The notes under the pieces: generated by a model | Databases searched by the model: none | Seen by the model: only the letters and a program-made list of their open reading frames with translations | What the model was told of the DNA's origin: nothing | Part shown: positions 24,940-34,110 of the stretch, piece by piece | Numbering within the stretch: the stretch's first letter is position 1 | Layout: each line of letters starts with the position of its first letter | Translations under genes and position numbers: made by a program | From: Saprospiraceae bacterium | Lineage (GTDB): Bacteria > Bacteroidota > Bacteroidia > Chitinophagales > Saprospiraceae | Assembly: GCA_041392805.1 (NCBI GenBank) | Contig: JAWKLJ010000002.1 | Coordinates: forward strand, 2,371,001-2,435,000 | Direction: 5' to 3' | DNA length: 64,000 bases

Positions 24940-25426
24940 CCGAACGACCATGGTGAGCGCCGAGCGAGGATACTACCTTGGTTGGTTGCTGGGTATGCCG
25001 CCCTTGACTCCCAGGAAATCAGCGCCTCATAGCACATAGCGATCTGTTGTAGAAAAAAGTTCAAAAAAAAACGCTGATTGGTGGTTACCTTTTTTCGCTT
25101 AATGCCCTGCGAATTAATGGAAAGTAAAAAAACGTTCTCAAACCGGATGCTAGGACTTTTTTGCGCTCTTGCTACCTAGCCCCCTTATTAAAGAAACTTA
25201 TTGCTTTATTGCATTTGTGGGAAAAAGGTAACCGCTAGGAGGGGATTTTTTTCAAAAAAAAATGAGGGGAGCGCAAAAGCCATGATTTAGCAGCAAAATA
25301 GATCGATACACTTTTTATTATTCGATAGCGACTAATTTATAGGCTTCTAAGGTGCAGAAGGAGGTGATTCGGTGATAAATTTTCGTGTTTTACCCGTTAG
25401 AAACGGAAAGCTTCAGAAAAATAAAT
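24940..25426. other. Intergenic gap holding palindromic element F
   Basis: Apart from element F (25083-25233) I see no gene. AG-rich and T-rich tracts (25245-25265) surround it. A promoter for the SLOG gene may lie near 24960. Confidence 0.4.
25083..25233. repeat. 151-bp palindromic element F
   Basis: GGTTACCTTTTTTCG at the left is mirrored by GGGAAAAAGGTAACC at the right; the arms inside pair loosely, and a second hairpin GCTAGG/CCTAGC with a 20-base loop (25149-25180) sits in the middle. Single copy in the window. Confidence 0.55.
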
Positions 25427-26515
25427 TCATTTTTTTAAAAGCTTTCGCACTTTCTCCAAATCAGGATGGGTAATTCCCGCTGCTTCTAGATCCGTCAAAT
25501 CCTGTAGAAAAGCTGTTTTAAAATCCATATTTTGGTTAAAAGGCTGATCCTTGAACTGCTCATACACCGCTTTTGCTTGCTCGTATTCCCCCTGAAAAAG
25601 TAAACCTAATGCCAGGTTGGTGTTGATCCATTGCTGGGAGGGATCTATTTCCAGACCGTTCCGGGCTGCTTGCTCAGCCATCTCGAATTGTTGGGCAAAT
25701 AGCGCATACCAGGCCAACATACCGTAAGCATTGGAGAGATAGGTTTGGATGCCCTCATTGTCCGGATGGGCTTCCCATATATCGGCTACCATCTGGACGA
25801 TCTGTTGCTGGAGCTGTATTTTTTCAGCTTCAGTGGTTAAGGAGGTGATTGCTGTTTTAAAAGGCTGCACTTGCTTTTTTGCCTGATCCAGAGGTTCGTT
25901 GACCTCTTGGTACAATTGGCCGAAAAATTGTAAAACAGTAGCAGAAAAAGGCGCTTCTGGATGTTTCGCTGCAAGTGCTTTGGCTTCAAGTAAAGCTGAA
26001 TTAGCTGCTGATTGCTCACCTTGTTTAACCAATATCGATGATTTTATTATTAAAGTACGAGCTACCTTAGGCTCATACACCTTGGGTGACTGTTGCGCCA
26101 ATTTTTGGAATAAAGGTAAGCTGTTGTTTAAATAAGTCATGGCCTTTTCCAGCTTGTCCAGGTCGGCATACATCAAGCCCAGGTTGTTCTGGGTCATCGC
26201 CACATACGGCTCATAGCGCTCGGGATTGGTCTGGGCCAGCCGCTGATAGATTTCCAGGGCTTCCTGGTAGGCACCCTCAGCCTTGCCGTAGGCATTCAGG
26301 TCGGCATACATCAAGCCCAGGTTGTTCTGGGTAGTAGCCACATCCGGCTCATAGCGCTCGGGATTGGTCTGGGCCAGCCGCTTTCTGATTTCCAGGGCTT
26401 CCTGGTAGGCACCCTCGGCCTTGCCGTAGGCATTCAGGTCGGCATACATATTGCCCAGGTTGTTCTGGGTCATCGCCACATACGGCTCATAGCGCTCGGG
26501 ATTGGTCTGAAGCAA
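25427..26515 (-). CDS. TPR protein, probably 5'-truncated
   Basis: A frame of 362 residues that starts at TTG 26515 inside a repeat unit, with a stop just upstream, so the original N-terminus is missing. Residues 1-125 are three 42-residue tetratricopeptide-like units (NPERYEPYVAMTQNNLGNMY, then AEGAYQEALEI), of the NB-ARC/kinesin-light-chain style usual in STAND or CHAT-type signalling proteins. The rest is a helical solenoid ending in a canonical TPR (FEMAEQAARNGLEIDPSQQW). The DNA units are nearly identical, 126 bp each, which favours unit loss or gain by recombination. Full-length relatives usually carry a nucleotide-binding or protease domain before such repeats; this copy lacks it and may be a pseudogene. 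Confidence 0.7.
   Translation of the reverse strand: MLQTNPERYEPYVAMTQNNLGNMYADLNAYGKAEGAYQEALEIRKRLAQTNPERYEPDVATTQNNLGLMYADLNAYGKAEGAYQEALEIYQRLAQTNPERYEPYVAMTQNNLGLMYADLDKLEKAMTYLNNSLPLFQKLAQQSPKVYEPKVARTLIIKSSILVKQGEQSAANSALLEAKALAAKHPEAPFSATVLQFFGQLYQEVNEPLDQAKKQVQPFKTAITSLTTEAEKIQLQQQIVQMVADIWEAHPDNEGIQTYLSNAYGMLAWYALFAQQFEMAEQAARNGLEIDPSQQWINTNLALGLLFQGEYEQAKAVYEQFKDQPFNQNMDFKTAFLQDLTDLEAAGITHPDLEKVRKLLKK
26160..26510 (-). repeat. Near-identical 126-bp tandem units in the TPR gene
   Basis: About three units, each encoding 42 residues, differ by only a few bases (GGGATTGGTCTGGGCCAGCC recurs every 126 bp). The high DNA identity points to recent expansion or gene conversion. Confidence 0.85.
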
Positions 26516-26955
26516 TGAGATTAAATAAAATGGAAAGGTAAAATTGCCAGATTTTGTAAGTGATTGATTAATGCAGTTTTACAAAACTATCAAATTAGCA
26601 AAAAAATCATACTTTACTTTATGGGCGGTACAGGCAATTTTACCCTCTTGGTTCTCTTTTTTATTTTCAAATGGCTAAAGTCGAGCTAAGTTATTGATAA
26701 TTAAAGTACTGATCTATGCTACTCTTTAATGTTGGTTAGTGAACTTAGTCTAAATTTTTCTTCTTTTGTGCTCAGCTTGAGCTAAATCAGAGCAATTTTA
26801 GTCAAAAAATCGACATTTTTCTATCCTATCGTACAATCCTGTTCCACTGGTTGTTGGAGGCCGCTTAGTAAAAGTGTTTTTTGCGTAAAATCCAAATTGG
26901 CAGAAACTTCGCCCGTAATAGTTAAAGTCTTAGATAGAACTAGGCTAGAAAAGAG
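26516..26955. other. Intergenic gap upstream of truncated TPR gene
   Basis: AT-rich with no coding frame I can support; the N-terminal part expected of the TPR gene is not found here in any frame. Confidence 0.45.
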
Positions 26956-26995
26956 AAAAGGCAAAAGATTTGGGTATGACGTCTTTTGCCTTTTT
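26956..26995. terminator. Terminator of the T9SS cargo gene
   Basis: AAAAGGCAAAAGA pairs with TCTTTTGCCTTTT across a 12-base loop, with poly-T on either strand. It lies 30 bp past the 3' end of the minus-strand gene at 27025. Confidence 0.7.
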
Positions 26996-27024
26996 AACTA
27001 TTTTTCAAGCCTCGCTCAAAATAA

Positions 27025-28752
27025 TTACTGGACAATTACTTTTTTACTAATTATTTGATCATTAATTATAGCAGATAAGAAATATGTCCCTGCAGGTAAT
27101 TCACTAATATCTATATCAATAATTTGTTCCTTTTCTCCATTTTCACATTTCACATTTACTGATTTCACAATACTACCTTGTATGTTTTTAAGAATTAATG
27201 GAATATTTCCTATTTCCTCAGTAGGAGTTAACCTAATTTTGATATAATCATGAGCTGGTAAAGGAAAAATTAAAAGAGAAAACGTTTGCTCTTTTATTCC
27301 TGTGTTCAAATCATTTTCTAATAATTTACTTTGTTCTTGCACCGCAATAGTATGATTATTTGAATTTATTCCAGGTTCATTCTGAATCCTCGGAGAATTG
27401 CAGTTTCCAGAGTTAACAAGAGTAATCCCCCCCTGAAGGGGTATGACAACTGGATAAGGTTCATAACAGTTTTCTAATTCCAAAAACATTGTATAAACTC
27501 CCTGAGGGGCAGGTATTCCATTTATGCACCCATCCCAAGATAAGGCTCCATGAGGAATTCCTTCTGGATCGCATCTACGATCAATGATCTGCTCATGAAC
27601 TAATCCTCCCCATCTGTCGAAAATTCGAAATGTAGCTTTATGTGCATTATAAGGCATACTATACTGTGAACCATATTCAATACTGTATACCATTACTTCA
27701 GGTCCATTGTTTCCTGAAGGGTCAAATATATTGGGAAGGAATAAATGTTGAAACCCGCCTACATTTCCTGCACCAGATGGCATATAATTCTGGCAATAAT
27801 TATTACCCTGTGAATCACAATTACAATCTTCAATTATTGCGTCAAATTCACCACCAATTTCTATAATGAAATCATTCCCATTACTCGCAGTAATTAAAAC
27901 TTCATCGCCGGCCTTAAACACGACACCCTCATCTTCTTTAACGATGATATCTCCCTCAATAGTTGACGCTACAACTTCTAATGCTGCATGTGATAAACCA
28001 GGTAATGGTGCATGTTCTATTGTAGTAGTTCCAGGATATTTCGCAATTTCTGTTCCCGTGTGTTCTATAATAGGAGTGCAACATTCTATCGAAAGCCCCC
28101 CGAAGAGAGCAGCCGCTGTATTTTGTCTAATATTATCAAAGGGATCATCATCATTTATGGAGAACCATAATTGGTTAAAATTCTGTTCAGGAATGATGCA
28201 AATTTCATGTTCTTGCCATGAAGATACTAGGGTATTCTTTATTTCAAAAATCACCTGTTCAGCACCGTGGGATGGGATGGCATAGCTTCTGTCTCCTGGA
28301 TTACATTGTGTTGGAGTACTTCCATAATCTTCTGGTAATCCAGTCGTGAGAGAAATAAATGCTCTATCGGGTACTTTATTGGTTGGATTTTTATAGAAAA
28401 ATCTTAAAGTGTACCTATGCCCTTGGATAAAATTATGTTCATAAAACAGTCCTTCGCTTCCAATATTATTGGGCTGGTTACAATTTAGGAAACCTAGTCC
28501 TTTCCCGCTTGAGACATAAAAGGCTTTAGTAAAAGATTGACCAGCAGAAGCCGGCACATGTTCTAAATCTGGTGTCCCATGTGATACCTCCCAAGGTTCG
28601 GTTATCCCATTATTATTTTGATTACCCCCAAAAAAGTCAGAAACTATGCCTGATGGATTGATGTTATTAAAATCCAGATCTAAATTTACAAAGGGTTGAG
28701 CAAGCAAAATTTGGGAAAAAATAAGGCATATTATAACATTAATTGTTTTCAT
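27025..28752 (-). CDS. Secreted protein with T9SS sorting domain
   Basis: A 575-residue protein with a signal peptide (MKTINVIICLIFSQILLAQ). Residues ~40-215 form a carbohydrate-binding-like beta-sandwich (PEDYGSTP, then EQVIFEIKNTLVSSWQEHEI), followed by ~240-300 with FKAGDEVLI. At ~360-440 a segment resembles the gliding-type (type B) sorting module (IFDRWGGLVHE, LSWDGCINGIPAPQGVYTMF). The last ~85 residues are a type A T9SS CTD (FPLPAHDYIKIRL, DISELPAGTYFLSAI, KKVIVQ). The protein should be exported through the outer membrane by the Por system and anchored or released. Function unknown; adhesin-like is likely. Having both sorting modules in one chain is unusual. Confidence 0.85.
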   Translation of the reverse strand: MKTINVIICLIFSQILLAQPFVNLDLDFNNINPSGIVSDFFGGNQNNNGITEPWEVSHGTPDLEHVPASAGQSFTKAFYVSSGKGLGFLNCNQPNNIGSEGLFYEHNFIQGHRYTLRFFYKNPTNKVPDRAFISLTTGLPEDYGSTPTQCNPGDRSYAIPSHGAEQVIFEIKNTLVSSWQEHEICIIPEQNFNQLWFSINDDDPFDNIRQNTAAALFGGLSIECCTPIIEHTGTEIAKYPGTTTIEHAPLPGLSHAALEVVASTIEGDIIVKEDEGVVFKAGDEVLITASNGNDFIIEIGGEFDAIIEDCNCDSQGNNYCQNYMPSGAGNVGGFQHLFLPNIFDPSGNNGPEVMVYSIEYGSQYSMPYNAHKATFRIFDRWGGLVHEQIIDRRCDPEGIPHGALSWDGCINGIPAPQGVYTMFLELENCYEPYPVVIPLQGGITLVNSGNCNSPRIQNEPGINSNNHTIAVQEQSKLLENDLNTGIKEQTFSLLIFPLPAHDYIKIRLTPTEEIGNIPLILKNIQGSIVKSVNVKCENGEKEQIIDIDISELPAGTYFLSAIINDQIISKKVIVQ

Positions 28753-28977
28753 AATATTATTCTTAAATCAACCTATCCGGTTAAATGAAAATGAGTACTA
28801 CAATGCAACAACATTTTAGGTAACAACAAATATTGCTACTCTTTTTGGTTGTAGTACATTTATTTAGTCCTCTATAAGGACAAGGGATACTTGTTATTGA
28901 AAGAGATAATAAAACCCAATCAAAATTCTATCTTATATTATAACTGAATCAAAATCATCAAATTCAACTACTAATTG

Positions 28978-29619
28978 TTACTTTTTTAGTTTTTCTTTCA
29001 ATTCAATATTTTCTTTTTCTAATACTTGAATCTTTTTACCTAATTCTATGACATATAAAAATAGTTCTTCAATTTTTTCTTGCTGTTTTACAGCCATATC
29101 ACCTAACGGTAGGCCTTGATTTTCCACTTGATCAGCAGATGGCATGTTTATTAAATGTCCATGTTCATTGATATGATACTCAACTTCGCTTAATGTTGGA
29201 AGCTTGTATCCCTCATCAAAAACATAATCAGCCCAACCTGTTCTAACTCTTACTTCTTCTGTTAGAATTCCTCCCTTCACAAAAAGTTTATAACTGCTTA
29301 CGCTAGCACCTCCTACAGAAGTTGGTATATTAGTGGTTCCAATTGCTACTTTTCCACTAATTTCAACTTCAGATTTAGCTCCTCCTCCATATCCAGGATA
29401 AATAACCAATCTGTCTCGCCCACCATGATCGGCAATAACATGGCGTATTGCGCTCCACGACCCATAATTTTTTTGAAGCTTTATTTGGTTAAACCAACCA
29501 GAAGATTCATTAGAAATTAAATTGAGCTCAGAACCAACCAAAACTTGAGCATTTACACAAAAATTAGAAGCAATTACAAAGGCAAAAAGCAGCATTAATT
29601 TTTGAAAAGATTTTTTCAT
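28978..29619 (-). CDS. Secreted S74/tail-fibre-like protein with C-terminal coiled coil
   Basis: A 213-residue protein with a signal peptide ending CVNAQ. The middle has VAIGTTNIP and SYKLFVKGGILTEEVRVR, the repeat style of phage-tail-fibre-like Bacteroidota proteins, followed by WADYVFDEGYKLPTLSEVE, HGHLINMPSADQV and a coiled coil (KIEELFLYVIELGKKIQ, then KENIELKEKLKK). The same order is found in many secreted Bacteroidota proteins, some with an intramolecular chaperone-like domain. Probably a trimeric surface or extracellular fibre. It is 225 bp upstream, on the same strand, of the T9SS cargo gene. Confidence 0.8.
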   Translation of the reverse strand: MKKSFQKLMLLFAFVIASNFCVNAQVLVGSELNLISNESSGWFNQIKLQKNYGSWSAIRHVIADHGGRDRLVIYPGYGGGAKSEVEISGKVAIGTTNIPTSVGGASVSSYKLFVKGGILTEEVRVRTGWADYVFDEGYKLPTLSEVEYHINEHGHLINMPSADQVENQGLPLGDMAVKQQEKIEELFLYVIELGKKIQVLEKENIELKEKLKK

Positions 29620-30519
29620 TAGATTGACTTTTTAATCAAGATAACTTAACATCTTGATGAAATTTATTAATAATAGGTTTTGAAATACTTTTAAAACATT
29701 GTTACATAAATTGATGCTGCAACTTAGAAAGATTTCACTAGTGAAAGACCACTACTTTCCGAATCCATCACCTGAGAGGACGAAACCCCTATTTGACTTT
29801 TCGAAACTTTATAACGGGTACTTTCGGGATATATGTTGGGGTTCTTTGCATATTGCGTAAAAAAAGTAAAGTTTATAAACAATGTGTTTTCGTAAAGAGT
29901 ATTAAGCTGGGCTTTAGGTTTTTAAGCCGCTCTGATGAGCATAGCAATCAAATGCTCGGCCCATGGCGGGTTTAATTTTTGCATGTCCCTTATTTAAACA
30001 CGACATGCAAAAATGCTGTTTTCGCCAAATCAGGTATCTGACCGAAGCGATAGCGTCCGAAAAACTCGGACGTGATTTTTGATACCATGCACAAGGTTAT
30101 AAGAACAGTAGGATACGCTTTTGCAAATGATCTGTCCAAAGGGTGATCATGCTAAACAATGCCATCAGGATGGGAGTAGATTGGGCGATGGCCAGATCGC
30201 AGCTCGACGATCCAGATCTGCAGGAGAAGGTTTGGGCCCGCCACAGTGGGAAGAACGGGGCATTTTCCTGCACTTAATGAAGGCTTTCGAGTTGAGCCTT
30301 TCCCAGCGGTAGCGTTCTCTTCTTTCGTTCAGCCGTTTATCGGTATATGCCTATATTCCTATTTATTTAGACTTTGGACAAAATCAAGCCGGATCCTGAT
30401 GGGGATGATTCGATCCTTTTACAAACGGATGTCAGCCCGTTAGGCAAAGCTCATTCACCGACCCTGCCAGAATGGGGCTACATTGCGGTACCCAATACCG
30501 TTATCCGAGGGAATAAACC
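29620..30519. other. Intergenic gap with degraded sequence
   Basis: Several short plus frames (for example around 30121-30312 and 30374-30568) show no family, no signal peptide and no start context. The one at 30374 (DKIKPDPDGDDSILLQTDVS) reads protein-like and runs up to the insertion sequence edge, so it may be a gene tail cut by the IS. A hairpin CGTCCGA/TCGGACG (30054-30072) followed by T-rich sequence is terminator-like. Confidence 0.4.
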
Positions 30520-32275
30520 CATGGTTCTTCGTCACTTTTGGTGGTCAACCTCAGCTAAAGTCGGCTAGCACTCGTTTCCGAAGCAGGTCGAAGCTAGCCC
30601 GGCCATACATTTGCCGCTTGATTGTTTTTAATCGATTGACTTGCCCCTCGACCGTTCGGCTGAGCTCACGACGAAGCCTGTCCATTACTCCATTTCAATG
30701 AAACGGCCGCTTTTACTGCATCGTAATCTTGTTGCAATCCTTTAGCAAAATTTCTCAGAGAGGGAATACCACACTCCAAGGCCCTATTAATCCAAGGGTC
30801 TAATCGTTTCTTGCGGAGCTGGTCTGTCATTTCCTTGAACTTTCGTGCTAGTTGGCTAGCTTGATTAGCTTCTGGACAGCGTTTGTAAAATGCTCTTAAA
30901 TAAGCTTGTGTTTCTTTATTCTGCTCTTCAAAAGGTTTACTCAATAGTAAACTTACTTTTTGAGCGGACCAGGTTCTAACTGCTAAAGGAGGTGGAACTT
31001 TTTCTGCATTGGGGTCTTTAGGATACTTAGACACCAATCTGTATACACTTTGTGAAGAACCGGTAAATCCTTGCTCTTTGATCTCGCGCCATAACTCTTT
31101 ATGATTGGTCTGGCCTTCTACCCACCTTTTTCTTAGGTAGGGTTCAAAAGGCAAGGCCAAAGATGGTTTAGTGGACGATACCGCTATTCCCGGATATTCC
31201 TCATACTTCATATATCTTTTGATGGTTTGACGATGAAGACCTGTTTGTCGGTGAATTGACCTAATAGAATAGCCTTCGCTTGTTAAGCGCTTTACTTCCA
31301 AAAAACTTAACTCAGCCTTAGATAATGACTCCGTTAGCGCTGGTTGATCATTAGTTATTTCTGGCTCTGGTACTTTAGTTTCTTGTAGCTCAAGGAGTTT
31401 GATTTCTTCATTTCTACTGGCTTGGGCGATATCTTTTGCAGCAAGATTCAGTTCTACATTATGCTTATCCAACATACGCTTTAATGCCTCTCCCAGGTTT
31501 TTCAGCAAATGCCATCGATCAGCAACCTGGATAGCTTGAGGTGCACCCAATTTAGCAGCTTGGGAATAGCAGCTGGCACGGTCCCGGCTGATAATCTCTA
31601 TGCCAGGATGGTCTTCTAACCATTTCTTGACCGTCTCCATTTCTCGGTAAGGTAGTAAATCAATAGGCTTTCTTTTTTCTAAATCTACTAATATGGTTCC
31701 ATAATTTATTCCTTTTCTAAAAGCCCAATCGTCAATACCTAGGGCTCGGGGAGTGGTTATTTCCTTATCCTCTTTAATACGGTATATGATTCGCAACATG
31801 GTTGAACTGCTAAGGGGCATACCAATTAAGGAAGCAAGTTTAGAACCCATATTGCCTCCTAGCGCAAAACCAATGGTGTTTAAGTGCTGGTTTAACCGCT
31901 TAGTTCGTCTGGCATATGGATCGACTGCTTCTCCCAATCGTTCGCAAAACACTTTACGGAAACAACATTCATTCTCACAATAGAACTTTCGAACTTTCCA
32001 ATTGACTTGGATCACATAGGCTGCCCAAGGCAAATCCTGAATATCTCTTGAGTAATAACTATGGACCTTAGCAGAGAATTCACCACATTCAGGGCAAGAT
32101 TGGCCAACTGAAGTGGAGTTCAGTTCAAGCACGAAAACGTTTTCCTGCTTGGTTAAAGATTGAAGATAAGTAGATTCGCTATCAGGTAGTAATTCAAGGG
32201 GTAGTGCTGCCATGCAGGCAAGTTAGCCCGCAGCTAAATTAGCTAGCTATGGCCGTCATACCAAAAAAGTACCAC
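30520..32275 (-). mobile_element. ISL3-family insertion sequence (boundaries approximate)
   Basis: A single transposase on the minus strand with imperfect inverted ends: left GGTTCTTCGTCACTTTTGGT and right (minus sense) GGTACTTTTTTGGTATGACG. No clear 8-bp target duplication is visible, and the flanks do not belong to one gene (KilA-N on the right only), so the element may have taken part in a rearrangement. Confidence 0.65.
30551..32213 (-). pseudogene. ISL3-family transposase, frameshifted near the C-terminus
   Basis: The first 515 codons (ATG 32213 to a stop at 30666) show an N-terminal zinc finger (CPECGEFSAKVHSYYSRDIQD, CENECCFRKVFC), the ISL3 helix-turn-helix, and the DDE core (ALGIDDWAFRKG, ISRDRASCYSQAA, ADRWHLLKNL). 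A second helix-turn-helix (SIRSIHRQTGLHRQTIKRY) lies in the middle insert. At SLKWSNGQ the frame meets about 25 extra bases and ends at ASS-stop; the usual ending VEGQVNRLKTIKRQMYGRA continues in another frame to 30551. The last catalytic Glu in the VEGQ motif is thus lost from the first frame, so the enzyme is probably inactive unless a frameshift restores it. Confidence 0.8.
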
Positions 32276-32516
32276 CATAGCGGCTCGCTTTTGGCTGAAT
32301 ACCGCTCGCACCGGTTAATTCGATCCACTGCTTAGCAGATAAAAAGAACGAATTAAGACCCGTTTGGCTTTTAATCCCATCGAATTCGATGGAAATAAAA
32401 TTCGGATTGTGCAATTTCTCCCAAAGGCCAAGGTATTTGACCGTATTTCTATTTCGGAGCCAATTGGAAATAACAATATCGGTCCTATCATTTATCTGTC
32501 GAGCAATGTCAGTCAA
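32256..32516 (-). pseudogene. KilA-N domain fragment cut by the insertion sequence
   Basis: 86 codons from TTG 32516 encode the KilA-N DNA-binding core: SLTDIARQINDRTDIVISNW, LRNRNTVKYLGLWEKLHNPN, FDGIKSQTGLNSF and ASGIQPKASRYGGTF. The frame then enters the right end of the IS and stops. Upstream the family's usual N-terminus is interrupted by a stop. Family members are about 250 residues and occur in phages and mobile elements, so both ends are missing. Confidence 0.8.
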
Positions 32517-32593
32517 AGAAATGAAGTCATTTATTCAACTAGTAAAAGAAGAAGTTTTACAGGGGAGTAGCGCATCTCCCCCGACCAACTCTA

Positions 32594-33196
32594 TCAAGCA
32601 GCCAAAACCTTAGCCTCAGCAGCCTCTTCTAGGCCTTCTCTCTCCGGCGCAGAATAATTCTGACTCAAAGCAACATGGACATTCTCCGTCAGCGTATCCT
32701 CCCGATAAATGGCATCCAGGGCATTGACAATGGATTCCAGGGCTTCCGCTTCTTTCTGTTTCAATACCTCATAGCTAAAGGAAGCCAGGTAGTAAGAACC
32801 ATGTTGGTTGGTGCGCTGCTCCGGTTTGACGGTAAGCTTTACTTGGGTGAAGTTGACCCGGTCATAGTGCATGTCGGCAAAGGTGAGGCGGAGGTTGTCG
32901 ACACTATAGCCGTGAAATAGCACGCTGCACACTTGACCAATCTGATTAATGAAATAGAATTCTACCCATTTGCGGTGATCATAGCCAAGAATTTCCGCTG
33001 AAAACAAACGGTAGGCAATCGGAATAAAGGTGAAGGCCTCCCCCTTGTTGGTGAGTTTAGTCTCGCCACGGAAGCTGAGGGAGCCGCCTTTGGCGTCGAA
33101 ACGGTAAGCGCGTGGGGCGCCTTTGAGGTATTGGATTTCTTTGAAAGCCTGGATTTGGGCAATGGTTGTAGTGGGTTGGAAATTTGGATTTTGCAT
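32594..33196 (-). CDS. Unknown protein, 200 residues, with a truncated paralogue at 23250
   Basis: Starts at ATG 33196. The N-terminus is helical (TTTIAQIQAFKEIQYLKGAP); then comes a beta-rich core (YRFDAKGGSLSFRGETKLTN, AFTFIPIAYRLFSAEILGYD, WVEFYFINQIGQVCSVLFHG). After residue 140 there is a conserved-looking SYYLASFSYEVLKQKEAEAL and an Ala/Glu tail. No signal peptide or catalytic motif. The core pattern with its aromatic strands might be nucleic-acid binding, but I cannot name a family. Last of three codirectional minus-strand genes (34110 to 32594). A C-terminal fragment of a paralogue survives at 23250-23354. Confidence 0.6.
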   Translation of the reverse strand: MQNPNFQPTTTIAQIQAFKEIQYLKGAPRAYRFDAKGGSLSFRGETKLTNKGEAFTFIPIAYRLFSAEILGYDHRKWVEFYFINQIGQVCSVLFHGYSVDNLRLTFADMHYDRVNFTQVKLTVKPEQRTNQHGSYYLASFSYEVLKQKEAEALESIVNALDAIYREDTLTENVHVALSQNYSAPEREGLEEAAEAKVLAA

Positions 33197-33300
33197 AAGT
33201 TGTGATTTAGGAAGTTTGTAAGTTGTAAGTCGTAAGTCGGTAAGTTCGGGTGTTGCAGGTCGGTAAGTCGGTGCGTTGTAGGTTTGTAGGTCGGTAAGGT
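33195..33300. repeat. GTAAGTCG-type simple repeats
   Basis: Short words (GTAAGTCG, GTAGGTCG, GTAAGTTG) in irregular succession just upstream of the 32594-33196 gene; same style as 22340-22560. Confidence 0.55.
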
Positions 33301-33386
33301 GGGGGGCATCTTTACGTAAATACGTTATTTGGGTGACAAGGATTTAGGTGATTAGGTCAGGGAGGCCCCTATTTAAAAGAGGAGTT

Positions 33387-33428
33387 TTATCCGCTGAAGT
33401 ATGGCAAGCCCTTTCCTTCAGCGGATAA
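33387..33428 (-). terminator. Terminator of the 33438-34110 pair
   Basis: A 13-bp perfect stem (TTATCCGCTGAAG and its complement) with a 16-base loop, lying 10 bp past the stop at 33438. It may separate this pair from the 32594-33196 gene. Confidence 0.6.
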
Positions 33429-33437
33429 GTAAACCTA

Positions 33438-33698
33438 TTAATGATCAACATACCGGACAGAACATCCACTGTAGTCGGATGGCTGGCAAGGACTGATTCT
33501 TTCCGTTACAGATGCCTCGCTGAGAATAAACATATCTACAATAGAATAGGCCATATGGAACTTGCTGCCAAAGCCACCTCCTTGTCGGAGTAGCTTACTG
33601 TAATATCGCTTATAATTTTGGTCATCCAGGGTGTAGCCCAGTTGGATAGCCAAAGCAAAGGCCATAGACTTGATGGTCTCTTTAGTAGAAGAGGGCAT
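33438..33698 (-). CDS. Small unknown protein
   Basis: The frame extends to 33803, but ATG 33698 (MPSSTKETIKSMAFALAIQL) is preferred because the longer form would run across the upstream gene. The product has 86 residues: a helical N-terminus, GYTLDDQNYKRYYSKLLRQG, GGFGSKFHMAYSIVDMFILS and a short Cys-containing tail. The RYYSKLLRQG part recalls a small helical DNA-binding or adaptor fold but is not diagnostic. Follows the 124-residue gene by 37 bp. Confidence 0.55.
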   Translation of the reverse strand: MPSSTKETIKSMAFALAIQLGYTLDDQNYKRYYSKLLRQGGGFGSKFHMAYSIVDMFILSEASVTERISPCQPSDYSGCSVRYVDH

Positions 33699-33735
33699 AA
33701 TAATTGGTATTAATAGGCTTGATTCAAGCCCAGGT

Positions 33736-34110
33736 TTAGAATGGTAAAAAGAGCATTTCGATGTTTTCCAGTAACCTAGTAGCGGGAAGATCAGAACGTA
33801 CAATCAAAGTCTGTGGATCGAGCAAATGAGTTTCCTTGGCTCCATCCACTTTTTTGTCTTCAGGAAAAGGGGAATCAAACAACTGATCCAGGGGTTCATC
33901 AATTCGAGCGATCCACCAGTTTCTTTCCAGTGGAAACAACTTGAATTTGGGAGCAAGAACAAAAGCGGCTTGGAGCAGTTCTTCGCGTTCCTTAGCAGCT
34001 TCCATCGCCACAAACATTTGTTCTTTCCACTCCCAATCCCGCAGGGCTTGCAGGAGGTATGGCGGCTGAGGTTCAGCTACTAAAGGTGATAATTCGAGCG
34101 CGTGATTCAT
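33736..34110 (-). CDS. Small unknown protein
   Basis: A 124-residue protein from ATG 34110. It has a helical, acidic N-terminal half (WEWKEQMFVAMEAAKEREEL), a middle FVLAPKFKLFPLERNWWIAR with a Trp pair, and a Pro/Asp-rich C-terminus. No signal peptide, membrane span or known motif. First gene of a small minus-strand group, probably co-transcribed with the 86-residue gene. Confidence 0.55.
   Translation of the reverse strand: MNHALELSPLVAEPQPPYLLQALRDWEWKEQMFVAMEAAKEREELLQAAFVLAPKFKLFPLERNWWIARIDEPLDQLFDSPFPEDKKVDGAKETHLLDPQTLIVRSDLPATRLLENIEMLFLPF

Noticed and set aside
30121..30701. Plus-strand frames left of and overlapping the IS
   Set aside because: Those over 30551-30701 are antisense to the transposase tail; the others have no recognisable features.
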